DNA of 64,000 nucleotides from Crocinitomicaceae bacterium (GCA_002713215.1 PAVO01000007.1:186001-250000), one strand, 5' to 3'; shown: positions 35,735 through 45,326, counted from the first letter of the stretch. Notes: generated by a model not told the origin, from the sequence alone. A program made the numbers and translations.

Positions 35735-38134
35735 ATGCCGTCCGCACCTGCATGGAAGCAGCATACCAATGTAATCGACGCCCTTAAATACAGGGCTACC
35801 AGCAAAGATTTAGATGCCAAATTAAAGGTAGCGCTTGGCGCAAGCTATAGCGGCCCCCTTGCATTCCAGATAAAAATGGAACTTCAGCGTCAGGATAAAA
35901 TTTCAAAACGACCTATCCGCGTCCATGAGATCATCGACAAAATAAATACCGATGTCGTTATTCTCGATGATAGAGAACACCACTTAGACCCAATTACCAA
36001 ACGCTTTTTCATGGAGCTATACAAAGGTTATGGCGACCGCTACACCATTGGTGTTGAGGAACGAGTATCTGCGTTCATTAAAAAGAATCGATTAAACATC
36101 ATAGAAGCTCAAGCGAATGCTGATATGGAGTGTTTTCCAATCGACATCTCAGAACAAATTTACCGTAAAGAAGAACGGATGCATCTCGGTGTCCGAGCTG
36201 AAACTTATTTAATTACGATGGATCTTGACGAGAACACGCGTCCTAGCCCTGACTACTGTCACAAAAATAAAATTGAATGCGTTACACAAAACGTAAGCAT
36301 CAATGGACTAAAAATGCGGAGCCAGACCAAGGGCAAGGTCGGTCAACATTACTTGATTCGTTACACTGGACTAGAGAAAGATTATGTCATTAGTCAACCT
36401 TACGTCCGTTATGAACTGGTGAAATGCGATGATAAATCGACTGAAGACACTGAGAACCACGAATGGTTCCTGAAAAAGTGTGAAAACAGATACCATGCAG
36501 AATTTAACAGATTTATAACTGTACTCATTCGAGGAAATCGTGGTCGTTACAAAATTGACATGGCCACCGTGGAGCGTTCAGTATCTAATAACATGGCTGA
36601 ACAATTCTTCACCAATAGACAGACCGAACTTGTCCTGTTTTTGAATGATAAGTCATCCCCGATCTACGCATACGGCTCTTATCTTTCACAGGTGAATTTT
36701 GAATTCTTCGATACGAATGTAGGAAATGGTCTTTCTGAGTTGATTGCAAGAGACGAGCTTGTTAAACATTGCCAGTCTGAACCCATTTACTGGATGGTAT
36801 ACAAAAAGAATGGCGCCAGCTTCTTTTCTGCGGTAATGACCGGCAAAGGGATCGAAAAAGAATTTTTCAAGCGAGTCATAACATCAAACGATGCACGCCT
36901 TTTTCGCGTGGAATTGACGGACTGTGTCCATAAAAAAGCATACGCTGAGCACGCCCTACCTAAGACCAAGGGTGTTGTTCGCCGTGTTGTCGACACTTAC
37001 AGTCAAAATGCAAAAGATGAAGTTAACGCACTTAAGAAAATGCTGATCCTATCCCCACTGGACAAGTCTCAATTTGAATCTTTTTTACCAGTGACAAATG
37101 GGAGCGGACTTTCAGAATCGGAAAAGGCATTTACTAGCCTTTCGTTTCGCTCGACGAAGTTTTCGTCAAGCATCAAATTCATCAAGGCCGCATCACAAGA
37201 ACTACGAAAAGAAGACCGCTTTTTGTTCAAAACAAAAGCCGTAATACAAAGTAAGACTGGTGACATCGAAGGGGTTGTTTCTGATATATCTATGTCAGGG
37301 GTGTCTATCACACTGTTAAATGATGCTGAAGTTATCCGGACCAAAACGGTAAATGTATCTTTCCCAGAAATTGAGCCGATTGATGGAGCATACCCTCGAT
37401 CTAACTACAAAGTCGTCGGGCAGAGAAATGGCAAGTTACGCCTGTTTTCCGCCCCAGAGTGCAAACCGAATGCGCGCCTTTTCTGGAGGCCGTTCTTAGA
37501 AATGCACTTCAACAACCTCACGCCATTGACTGAGCAGATGGGGCCAGGGGGGCTTGATAGAGCTCTCAGGAACCTCTACAACGCTTCAATAACAAACATT
37601 AAGGCGCTGGTTAAGGTGCGGCAGTCTAAAGCCTGTGTAACTCACGTAAACCTCTCTAACGAGATTCAAAAGCATCCAATGTTTACTTCTGCAAATCAGG
37701 GGTACGAACACTGTGAAAATTCGAAGGCAGTGATGTACCACCCTGCCCTACAATCATTCCTAAGCTCAGAGATCAGAAAGATCAACAAAGACCGCCCTTT
37801 CTCAAATGCAATCATGTGTATTGGATACAAAAATACAGAGGAAGGCATTGACGTTATTTCAACAAAGCTATGGCGTGACGAATGTGTGGCATTTCATACA
37901 GCTGAAGGCTTGGATTCCATGTTGACTAAGCGAGGGATAAAGACAGCTTGGTTCCAGGTATCTCTGACTCGAAAATCACGCATATACAGCCGCATATACA
38001 GAGAAGAATACGAATACGTAGAAGCATTTGCCCCTCATAAGGCGCAGGAGCTCTCTAACTTGCTTCGTAGCACAGTTGGGATAATGAACTTGATCCCAAT
38101 CGATAATTGGATACGTTGCTGGACAACCAAATGA
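35735..38134 (+). CDS. Large protein with two PilZ domains, c-di-GMP receptor
   Basis: 799 residues from the ATG at 35735 (AAGGA at 35721-35725); a start at 35702 is possible. Two c-di-GMP-binding patterns are visible: RKEER (about 144-148) with NVSING (about 186), and RKEDR (about 490) with DISMSG (about 517). Both have the RxxxR and (D/N)xSxxG residues that hold the ligand. The rest is not recognised and shows no membrane segments. Large PilZ proteins of this sort in Vibrio-like bacteria link c-di-GMP to biofilm or motility. On this replicon it would read the output of the cyclase and the phosphodiesterase. Confidence 0.85.
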   Translation: MPSAPAWKQHTNVIDALKYRATSKDLDAKLKVALGASYSGPLAFQIKMELQRQDKISKRPIRVHEIIDKINTDVVILDDREHHLDPITKRFFMELYKGYGDRYTIGVEERVSAFIKKNRLNIIEAQANADMECFPIDISEQIYRKEERMHLGVRAETYLITMDLDENTRPSPDYCHKNKIECVTQNVSINGLKMRSQTKGKVGQHYLIRYTGLEKDYVISQPYVRYELVKCDDKSTEDTENHEWFLKKCENRYHAEFNRFITVLIRGNRGRYKIDMATVERSVSNNMAEQFFTNRQTELVLFLNDKSSPIYAYGSYLSQVNFEFFDTNVGNGLSELIARDELVKHCQSEPIYWMVYKKNGASFFSAVMTGKGIEKEFFKRVITSNDARLFRVELTDCVHKKAYAEHALPKTKGVVRRVVDTYSQNAKDEVNALKKMLILSPLDKSQFESFLPVTNGSGLSESEKAFTSLSFRSTKFSSSIKFIKAASQELRKEDRFLFKTKAVIQSKTGDIEGVVSDISMSGVSITLLNDAEVIRTKTVNVSFPEIEPIDGAYPRSNYKVVGQRNGKLRLFSAPECKPNARLFWRPFLEMHFNNLTPLTEQMGPGGLDRALRNLYNASITNIKALVKVRQSKACVTHVNLSNEIQKHPMFTSANQGYEHCENSKAVMYHPALQSFLSSEIRKINKDRPFSNAIMCIGYKNTEEGIDVISTKLWRDECVAFHTAEGLDSMLTKRGIKTAWFQVSLTRKSRIYSRIYREEYEYVEAFAPHKAQELSNLLRSTVGIMNLIPIDNWIRCWTTK

Positions 38135-38139
38135 ATAAA

Positions 38140-38165
38140 AACCACGCATTAGCGTGGTTTTTATT
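38140..38165 (+). terminator. Rho-independent terminator
   Basis: AACCACGC-ATTA-GCGTGGTT followed by TTTATT ends the PilZ gene. Confidence 0.8.
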
Positions 38166-38188
38166 ATCCGCTTATCCAAAAATTTTCA

Positions 38189-39769
38189 TCATGTGACTCT
38201 TTTCTTCACTTCATTTATAAATTGCTCATAGGAAGCTCTCAATTCACCAGATAACTCTGATTCATCAAGCAAAGACAACACATTCCCTAATGTGACATCG
38301 TTTTCATCTTCAATCGCTCGGTTTAACTTTGCAGAACAATGCTCTTTCCAAAGCAACAATTCATCGTCACTTAACTCAATACCTGAGCCAGACATTCGAC
38401 AACGACCAATCTGCCACAAACTTAGGTAAGTAGGATTGTCCCATTTCATTGGCGATAGATAGAATGCTTCAACGGTTTGGCTCGCACTCAAATCTAAATT
38501 GTATTCATCACCAGATGTTGGGAATCCTGAATATAACCCTAGCTCTGGATCCTCCGGCTTATCATTATCGAACTCTGATGCCATCACTTCCGTAAGCTTA
38601 TCCAAGAAAGCAGGATTATTCTTCAACGTTTGAGCAAGCTTCATGGTATCAGTCGTCAATCCAGCGTTTTCACACCCATCAGTAACTTGCATTAAAAACC
38701 CTTCATTCAAAGCCATCGGGGCCTGATTCAGCTTTATAGAGTCAAGTGGCGGACGTCTCAATCCAGATGATTCGAGTTCATCTTTTTTCATAAACAATCG
38801 TTCTTTCAAATCATCGACACTATCGCGCCAGCAATCCCTCAACGCTTCAACATCATCAAGTCGAACGAGTAGCAATTTATTCCGATCCTTAGCATCAGAG
38901 CCAAGCACCAACACAGGGGAAATAAATCTACGTTCAGCGCCATACATTGTTTTGGCAACAGCAATTACTTGACGAAACCCTACCTTTCCCTGAATCTGTT
39001 TCTTTGTTCGGTGGTGATACGCGTAATTCCAGTAATCAGGAGCTGCATTTTTAATAAAACGTCCCCAATCGATAAGGGCTTTTACATCATCCAATGCATT
39101 GTGTGCATTTTCTTGGGTAATACCCGCAGCAGAAGATAAGTCCTCAAGCTTCAAAGAGACATTTCCTTTATCGTTAATAGGCCAATTCATTGCTTTCGGG
39201 TATAGCGCATAAAACCCAGCTGTAACGTTTAGCAAATCCCACTTTGAATTACCGTTCTGCCATTCTCTTTTGTACACAGGAAGGTTACTTCGCCAAAGGC
39301 CAAACCGCGTCATTTCCTCATCGTACTTCATTGAATTATATCCAACAGAGCAGGTGTTAGGAACTGACATTTCAGTCAATATCATCCTGAAAAAGACAGG
39401 CTCAGGAATACCATTCATTAGGCAATGTAAAGGGTTTATTTTCGTGATCGCTACAGCCTGCGGGTGCGGAAGCTTATCTCCATGCAATTTACAATAAATA
39501 TCAAGAGGCTCATCGATAATACGTAAAGACTCATCCGTTCTAATAGCTGCATGCTGCATTACCGGGGCAGTTCGAGCATCGGTACCACCCGCTTCATAAT
39601 CATACCAGTATAAAGTGTTCTTTCTCGTGGTGGACATAAAGTCGACAAATACATCTTCTTCAACCCACTTGCGATATGACTCCGGCATTTGAGCATAGAG
39701 AGCTTTCGCAGTATCACCATCAATTCGACCAGGGTTCTGCGACAGCAACGATAAAAAAGCAGCGCTCAT
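38189..39769 (-). CDS. sbcB: Exodeoxyribonuclease I (SbcB-like)
   Basis: 526 residues, longer than E. coli ExoI (475). The DEDD-type exonuclease core is present: WYDYEAGG near residue 55 (D and E of motif I), NSMKYDEEMTRF and HNALDDVKALI (His and Asp of motif III). The C-terminal part resembles the ExoI SH3-like and helical domains. The usual DYETFG is changed to DYEAGG, keeping the catalytic acids. It degrades single-stranded DNA 3'-5'. A replicon-borne copy fits with the other DNA-end enzymes here. Its ribosome-binding region contains GAGGAAAG. Confidence 0.85.
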   Translation of the reverse strand: MSAAFLSLLSQNPGRIDGDTAKALYAQMPESYRKWVEEDVFVDFMSTTRKNTLYWYDYEAGGTDARTAPVMQHAAIRTDESLRIIDEPLDIYCKLHGDKLPHPQAVAITKINPLHCLMNGIPEPVFFRMILTEMSVPNTCSVGYNSMKYDEEMTRFGLWRSNLPVYKREWQNGNSKWDLLNVTAGFYALYPKAMNWPINDKGNVSLKLEDLSSAAGITQENAHNALDDVKALIDWGRFIKNAAPDYWNYAYHHRTKKQIQGKVGFRQVIAVAKTMYGAERRFISPVLVLGSDAKDRNKLLLVRLDDVEALRDCWRDSVDDLKERLFMKKDELESSGLRRPPLDSIKLNQAPMALNEGFLMQVTDGCENAGLTTDTMKLAQTLKNNPAFLDKLTEVMASEFDNDKPEDPELGLYSGFPTSGDEYNLDLSASQTVEAFYLSPMKWDNPTYLSLWQIGRCRMSGSGIELSDDELLLWKEHCSAKLNRAIEDENDVTLGNVLSLLDESELSGELRASYEQFINEVKKRVT

Positions 39770-39863
39770 ATACTTTCCTCATATATAAAAAATCACCGAA
39801 AATAGTAACATTAACGGTGATTTATTTCAATGCTACCAAAAAAGCAACATTACACGGTTTTAT

Positions 39864-40133
39864 TTAGTGGGGTTTATTTTTACTCAAATTTTCCCCGAGA
39901 CTCTTACTTGCAGAGCGAATCGCCTGATAAAAATCGGGCTTTGTCATTTTAACAACAACGTCGCCTTGAGGGGATTTGCAACCCACATTTACGCTCGTGG
40001 AGTGTCCATTAACTTCAAAATGAACCGACGGTGATGAAAATTCAAACTTATCAGCCAGGCGGGATAAATTTGATTCAACAGCTTCGCGCATACCATCAGT
40101 TACAGATTCATTACCATGGATTTCTACATTCAT
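39864..40133 (-). CDS. HPF/RaiA-family ribosome hibernation protein
   Basis: 89 residues, the size of short HPF. The beta-alpha-beta pattern, with MREAVESNLSRLADKF and a C-terminal DFYQAIRSASKSLGENL, matches short hibernation-promoting factors that bind the 30S decoding region and inactivate ribosomes in stationary phase. The N-terminus (MNVEIHGNESVTDGMREAV) fits as well. It is an extra copy; the host will have its own. It lies beside the CsrB-like RNA and reads away from it. Its leader has AAGGAC in a possible AAAC/GTTT stem. Confidence 0.8.
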   Translation of the reverse strand: MNVEIHGNESVTDGMREAVESNLSRLADKFEFSSPSVHFEVNGHSTSVNVGCKSPQGDVVVKMTKPDFYQAIRSASKSLGENLSKNKPH

Positions 40134-40569
40134 AAACGAGTCCTTATGTTTATTGCCAGAGTCGGCTTACTTATAATGACACAAAAATGAAATATTGGTT
40201 CACCACAAATAACCAAACTCACAATTTATTCATCTACAAAGTCTATTTATGGTCTATGACCATTAAAAACAACACAATCACTGAAATGTACAACCTAAAA
40301 TACATAAAAAATTATTTAAACAAACCTATAAGCAAAAAAAACGCCTTTCAATGGCAAAAACAAATAACCCCATATTAAAAAAGCTCTTTAAGTGATTCAC
40401 AGAACAACACCAACAACATTACTGCGGTTTAAATATGAATTGAATATATGTAACTGAATAAAACAAAGCTTACGTTGCATATTTGAAATGTAAGCTTCAT
40501 AAAGCCACAACAACAACATTGTTTTTAGGGAAAATAGCTAATTATTTTTAATTTTTCACTTAGAAAGGG
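40134..40569. other. AT-rich intergenic region upstream of the CsrB-like RNA
   Basis: A/T-rich stretch of more than 400 bases with no convincing gene. It holds the inverted repeat AAGCTTAC (40466-40473) / GTAAGCTT (40490-40497), with TGTAAG as in GacA/UvrY upstream sites. The repeat is centred about 125 bases before the predicted RNA start. Confidence 0.55.
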
Positions 40570-40599
40570 TTTACATTACAAAATAAATATTGGTACTAT
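40570..40599 (+). promoter_or_regulatory. Promoter of the CsrB-like RNA
   Basis: TTTACA (40570-40575) and TACTAT (40594-40599) with an 18-base spacer; the predicted start is the G at about 40607, giving an RNA beginning GTCGTCAGGGAG, like E. coli CsrB (GTCGACAGGGAG). Confidence 0.65.
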
Positions 40600-41157
40600 T
40601 TGTCATGTCGTCAGGGAGCGGAAACGCATAGAGATGACAAGGGTAGACTCCCTATACCGTACGGATGCGGAAAGCGGCAAGAGCCGAACCCACATCGAGG
40701 GAGATTTCGAGCTTTAGCATGCCTGTGATTTGGATCCAAGGATGGATGCTTACAGGACGCTGGGAGTCTACAGAAAACACCAAGGATGGTGACTTGCCAT
40801 GGATGGCAAGTGTGAGTAATGATGCTCTGTTAAACACAGGACGTGTTGCACCAGGATGACTCATGGATGAGTTGTTACCCGAATGGAGTTGGGGCTGGTA
40901 TCTCAAGGACGAGACAGAGCATGGATGCTCACTTAAGCAAGAATAGTTGAATAGGATTTTCATCTAACTTGCAGGGCGGAGGATCAGGCAGGACGCTTGA
41001 TTATTGCGACAGGAGGTTGCACCCGATTTCGAGGGGTTACATCGGAACTCGCCAGGGACGGCGAGCGCAGAATTTTCTGCGTAATAGCTTGGAGCACACG
41101 ATGTTCGAAACTTAAGGATCTAAGTTGCGTACTCACCTTTGAAGGAACAAAGGTTAA

Positions 41158-41356
41158 TCAGCATGGATGTTGGACCCCAAACGAGGGATATATCGGAATT
41201 CATCAAGATGATGAGCACAAATGGATTTGTGTAAGTGCATGAAGCAAAATGGCGGTTTAGTTAGTTTTAGGACAAAGCGAACAACCCGGCCGAAAGTTCA
41301 CAGGACGTGAACTATACTCAGCATGGATGTTGGACCCCAAACGAGGGATATATCGG
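41158..41356 (+). repeat. Duplicated 38-nt unit in the CsrB-like RNA
   Basis: TCAGCATGGATGTTGG continuing through ACCCC to GAGGGATATATCGG occurs at 41158-41196 and at 41319-41356, differing by one A. The copies are 161 bases apart and suggest growth of the RNA by local duplication. Confidence 0.85.
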
Positions 41357-41430
41357 GCCAGTTTACTGGCAGGAGTGGGTAACTCTCACTCCGGAGGCAG
41401 GGAAGTAATACTATTGTTATTTCCTAAAGG

Positions 41431-41457
41431 AAGGGACCCCATGGGTCCCTTTTCTTT
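41431..41457 (+). terminator. Terminator of the CsrB-like RNA
   Basis: AAGGGACCC-CAT-GGGTCCCTT followed by TTCTTT, a strong intrinsic terminator. Confidence 0.85.
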
Positions 41458-41464
41458 ATCTTGT

Positions 41465-42556
41465 TCACAATGACACTTTCTTCTCAAACATCAGAAACAA
41501 CCCCGCTGAACCGACCAAAGTAACAGCAAACACCATTAACATCGTCGGGATATACATCCACACCATATCAGATGAAGGTTCAACGAACTTCCCAAAAGCC
41601 ATCATTGTAGCGTGTATCAAAAGACCATGAGCAAGATAGTATGAATAGCTCATATTCCCCAAATATCTCAAAGGAGCCCATTGCAACCAACGTAACGCAC
41701 CCTTCGGATTACTCAGTGATACAAACACAAGAGCTCCATACCCCAACATCATAACCGATACGGCAAACACAAAATTCACGCCTATCTCTTTATTGAACCC
41801 AATAAATAAACTCGCAACAACCAGACCTAATACCCCCAGCCAATTAGGGATCCTCTTACCCTGAACATCGCGCAACTCGTAAATAAGCATTCCAGAAAAG
41901 AAAAGCATACAGCGAACTGGGCCAACGACATTATAGAAAAAAGCCAAACCGACAACACTCACAACAAGAAGCACACTTACCCTTAAATGGCTGTTTAATC
42001 GCTTCATACCCACCCCAAGCAAAATGACAGGGGCAACGACATAGAAGGCAAATTCATACGTTAGAGACCAGGATACTTCAACAAGGTACTCGTTCCCAAA
42101 AAGCGTTGGTACCAACAAGGCTTGAGAAATCATAAATGGGAAAAGCTCCTGACCATCGGGCAAACGCCCCATCCCTTTAGTGATCGTTAGGTGAAGTAGA
42201 ACGTACACGACAAGGACTAAGTAGAACGTTGGCAGAATCCTTTTAGCCCTTTTATAAGCATAGTCAATGGCGGAAAAAGACTTTGCACGAACAAGACTTC
42301 CGTAGATAAGGTAACCGCTCAGTATGAAAAACAGATCAACGCCACTATGACCCCAAGCTGTTATAAAGGAGAATAAAACGCTGTCTGTTAGGTTGTTTGA
42401 CAGCCAAGGTAACATTATGGAGTTTACGTGGACGAGGAAAACGAGCACGACCGCCAACCCTCTAAGCCCTTCCATTGCAAGATAGTTATTATTTCCACCC
42501 CGGGCGAGCTCAAAATTATTATTGAACCATTCCTTGGTTCTTGATATGCCATCCAT
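41465..42556 (-). CDS. Acyltransferase 3 (OafA-type) membrane protein
   Basis: 363 residues with about ten membrane helices. MEGLRGLAVVLVFLVHVNSI near residue 28 is the signature of acyltransferase-3 proteins, with the conserved His in the first helix; LFFILSGYLIYGSL follows in the second. These enzymes transfer acetyl or succinyl groups to surface polysaccharides. As it lies at the edge of the EPS locus, modification of that polysaccharide is the likely job. The ribosome-binding site is AGAGG and has no GGA hairpin. Confidence 0.88.
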   Translation of the reverse strand: MDGISRTKEWFNNNFELARGGNNNYLAMEGLRGLAVVLVFLVHVNSIMLPWLSNNLTDSVLFSFITAWGHSGVDLFFILSGYLIYGSLVRAKSFSAIDYAYKRAKRILPTFYLVLVVYVLLHLTITKGMGRLPDGQELFPFMISQALLVPTLFGNEYLVEVSWSLTYEFAFYVVAPVILLGVGMKRLNSHLRVSVLLVVSVVGLAFFYNVVGPVRCMLFFSGMLIYELRDVQGKRIPNWLGVLGLVVASLFIGFNKEIGVNFVFAVSVMMLGYGALVFVSLSNPKGALRWLQWAPLRYLGNMSYSYYLAHGLLIHATMMAFGKFVEPSSDMVWMYIPTMLMVFAVTLVGSAGLFLMFEKKVSL

Positions 42557-42674
42557 GGCAACCTCTTTAACTTAAGTTAAAATGATCTTATGATGCTCAA
42601 AACACTGTTCTTTAATGGTAATTATGAGCGATAGAATTTTAATTCCGTTTGCAACTCGGTTGCGAAAAGAAATA

Positions 42675-42693
42675 GAGGCCGGTAAACGGCCTC
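42675..42693 (-). terminator. Terminator of the lipoprotein gene
   Basis: GAGGCCG-GTAAA-CGGCCTC, followed on the minus strand by TATTTCTTTT. Confidence 0.7.
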
Positions 42694-42735
42694 ATAGATA
42701 CTCATTGAAACGAGCTACCGTGATAAAACTGCCCG

Positions 42736-45237
42736 TTACCAGGAAAGGTTAACTGTGACGGAACCATATAGCTTCACAGGATCAATGGCCAAGTAACTTT
42801 TAAGTTCACCATCTTCGGTTAACACAATCATCTCGTTGGCATTCACATATATTGGATGCCAACTCTTACCGTCAACAGACCAGCGGTTAAACCCATATGT
42901 ATTTGATAGTCGCTGGTTTGATGTAGACTTGAAGCAGATATCTGTCTTCGCTTCGATTGCGCAAATCGGATCGCTTTCAAGTGAAAAAATACGGTAATCA
43001 TTATACTCTTCTTCACCTTCCTCGGGTTCTTCAGCAACATCACCAATGTAAATGAAATCTTGATAGTTGTAGGTGTAACCGACGTTCACCGCACCTAGTG
43101 ATGTATCTACCCACAATTTAAAACCAATTCCTTCTGCTCCATCAGTTGTCGAATTCCCATCACTATCACGGCCGACTTTGCCAGGCTGCAAGGTCTTAAC
43201 TGAGCAAGGTGGGTAATCGTCCGTGTAGAATTCACATCTTGCTGTTGGGTGCAATAATAACGAAGATAATTCATCCGTAATAACGACCCCATTTCGTTCG
43301 ACAATGTTACGAACACCATAAGCTCTAGGGTTTATGTCTCCCGAGTTGAACGAATGCATTGATGGCTCTCGTTCAATGATGTATCGCGAAACAAGCTCTT
43401 CGCCATCCACATTTGAGGTAAGCGTAAACACATCTTCATCTTCGTCATATGACCACGACCACGGCTTCTCAGGGGCGTTGTTTACGTCTTTGTTGAACTG
43501 GACGCTATCTCCATAATATAAATCCAACCACTGATACCCTTCTTCCCCAGGGAGCTTAAGCACAACCTCGTAAATAGATTTATCAAATTCCCAAGCGCTA
43601 AGCTTTTCCTTTTTAGACTTCACAAGGTTGGCGCCTTGCGTTTTTACCAGCGTTACCGTTTCACCCATCAGTGAAATATCAGAACTAACACTTACCTCCC
43701 CGATGCTTTCCCCAACAAAAGGAACGTAGTGTGATATGTAGCTGATTTCTGAATATGGACGAACAGACACATCTACTGTCGTAAGGCCGGAACTTTCGGC
43801 TTTTTCAACATAACTATTTGCATCTGTTGCACTCATACCAAGTTTAGTTAGTAAAAGTGATAAGTCTTCAATTGGTTGTGTCTGAGTGTCAATCGGCATA
43901 TCGAAAGAAGTTACAAGCGCGCTTTCTCCCGCACTTGAAGACGAAGACCAGGAACCACGGATGATGTTTCCGCCTTCCACCATTTCGGACGTTCCACCAT
44001 CATTCAATTTGATTACAAAACCTTCACTATCACCGTATAGTGATGAGCTGGCGTATGTTAGCGTCCACTCCCCTGACCCCACATTAAAGCCAGTTCCAGA
44101 TTGGATAGCGTTAATCGATTCCTGATCAAGCAAATCTTCCCATAAACGTCCAGAAACGGAAGAGTCGTAATTCAGTCTTTCACGAGTAATTTCTCGTTCA
44201 AGTGCAGGATCATCTCCAGGCTCATGAATTAGTGGTAACCCAGCAAGCTGTTCATCAACTTCCAACTCATAGCCTTCAAAGAGATCTTTAGATAGAACCT
44301 CATTCAGACCATAGAGCTCACCATAATCTTGTGACATGGTGTAGTAGGCGACCATATCCGTGTAATTGTCACCGGCAAAAGCGCCGTGGTAGTTACTTGC
44401 CAAGGATTGACCAACAATATCGGTAACACCCGGTCGAGAGCCATATTTCTGAAGTAAGTGATAGTAAGCCGCAGATTGTGCGGTTGGAGCCATTAGTTCA
44501 AGTGCGTCAGAAGAAAGTTCCAACTTATTGTTCAAACTAGTTTCTATTAGCTCACCAGAGCCGACAATGTTGAACCACGGTGCATAGTTTTGACTTTGCC
44601 ATTCCACGACCAACACTCGATCTTTGTAAGTATCAAAATCCGCACTAAAACCGGCAAACTCAGCATTGCCAGTATAATCCACAGAGGTTCCGAAAGTTAT
44701 TGGAGCATAATTTTGACCAGACACATCAACAAAGTACATGTTGACGCTATCGCCGGCGCTAATTTTCATCGGCAACTTCACATTAAGGTCAAAGCTTTCG
44801 GGCATTGGGACGGTAAACTCTTGAGAGACAGCGAGCGTAGCCTCATTTTCATTACTATCCACGGCACCTACTTGGAAGGATGGGTAGTCCCCTATTTTGT
44901 CAACAACTCCCTTAATGACACCTTCATCCTTATTCCATGAAAGCCAGTTGGGCGCGTTATAAAGGGATACCGTAACTTCATCTCCGTCAGCATCTGTTAC
45001 CACAACAGGTAAAGATACTTCTTGGCCAAATGATGCTTCGCTAAGCAAAGAGAAATCAACCACGATCTCAGGTGCAACATTTTCAGCGACATCATCGCCA
45101 CCATCATCCTGATCATTACCGCCAGGCAATTGACCTCCTAACCATGGCTGCTCATCCTTACTCACATCGTCACCTGAACCACCACAACCAGTTAACGATA
45201 GTACAACCGCAAGTGCGATTAATGATTTCCCTTTCAT
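42736..45237 (-). CDS. Large lipoprotein with Ig-like domain
   Basis: 833 residues from the ATG at 45237; an upstream start at 45291 would spoil the signal peptide. The lipobox LTGC lies near residue 18, followed by a low-complexity glycine/aspartate linker. Residues about 50-150 (VVVTDADGDEVTVSLYNAPNWLSW) form a cadherin/Ig-like domain common in surface proteins. The remainder, rich in aromatic and acidic residues, is unrecognised. It is transcribed between the acyltransferase and PrsT, so an outer-membrane or matrix-associated role in the EPS system is inferred. Confidence 0.75.
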   Translation of the reverse strand: MKGKSLIALAVVLSLTGCGGSGDDVSKDEQPWLGGQLPGGNDQDDGGDDVAENVAPEIVVDFSLLSEASFGQEVSLPVVVTDADGDEVTVSLYNAPNWLSWNKDEGVIKGVVDKIGDYPSFQVGAVDSNENEATLAVSQEFTVPMPESFDLNVKLPMKISAGDSVNMYFVDVSGQNYAPITFGTSVDYTGNAEFAGFSADFDTYKDRVLVVEWQSQNYAPWFNIVGSGELIETSLNNKLELSSDALELMAPTAQSAAYYHLLQKYGSRPGVTDIVGQSLASNYHGAFAGDNYTDMVAYYTMSQDYGELYGLNEVLSKDLFEGYELEVDEQLAGLPLIHEPGDDPALEREITRERLNYDSSVSGRLWEDLLDQESINAIQSGTGFNVGSGEWTLTYASSSLYGDSEGFVIKLNDGGTSEMVEGGNIIRGSWSSSSSAGESALVTSFDMPIDTQTQPIEDLSLLLTKLGMSATDANSYVEKAESSGLTTVDVSVRPYSEISYISHYVPFVGESIGEVSVSSDISLMGETVTLVKTQGANLVKSKKEKLSAWEFDKSIYEVVLKLPGEEGYQWLDLYYGDSVQFNKDVNNAPEKPWSWSYDEDEDVFTLTSNVDGEELVSRYIIEREPSMHSFNSGDINPRAYGVRNIVERNGVVITDELSSLLLHPTARCEFYTDDYPPCSVKTLQPGKVGRDSDGNSTTDGAEGIGFKLWVDTSLGAVNVGYTYNYQDFIYIGDVAEEPEEGEEEYNDYRIFSLESDPICAIEAKTDICFKSTSNQRLSNTYGFNRWSVDGKSWHPIYVNANEMIVLTEDGELKSYLAIDPVKLYGSVTVNLSW

Positions 45238-45326
45238 AACAACGTCATCCCTAACGAGTAATTTGTATAAATTCTTTACATATACTAACACACCGAAGCA
45301 GTTCGGTTATCAAGGCTTAAAAATAA

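Larger units (their letters stand above)
40607..41457 (+). ncRNA. csrB: Very long CsrB-like CsrA-sequestering RNA
   Basis: About 850 nt, plus strand, no plausible coding frame. The 5' end (GTCGTCAGGGAG) and a strong terminator match the CsrB pattern, and I count about forty GGA trinucleotides. At least ten hairpins place GGA in the loop, for example CACC-AAGGAT-GGTG (40778-40791), TTGCC-ATGGAT-GGCAA (40794-40809), AACAC-AGGAC-GTGTT (40833-40847), CTCGCC-AGGGAC-GGCGAG (41048-41065), AACTTA-AGGATC-TAAGTT (41109-41126), ACCTTTG-AAGGAA-CAAAGGT (41135-41154) and AGTTCAC-AGGAC-GTGAACT (41296-41314). E. coli CsrB is about 360-370 nt with about 18-22 motifs. This RNA should bind many CsrA dimers. I see no csrA gene in the window, so host CsrA is the presumed target. 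Confidence 0.85.

Noticed and set aside
40607..41250. Short open frames on either strand inside the CsrB-like RNA
   Set aside because: They lack good ribosome-binding sites and cover the hairpins; the GGA hairpins explain the sequence better.
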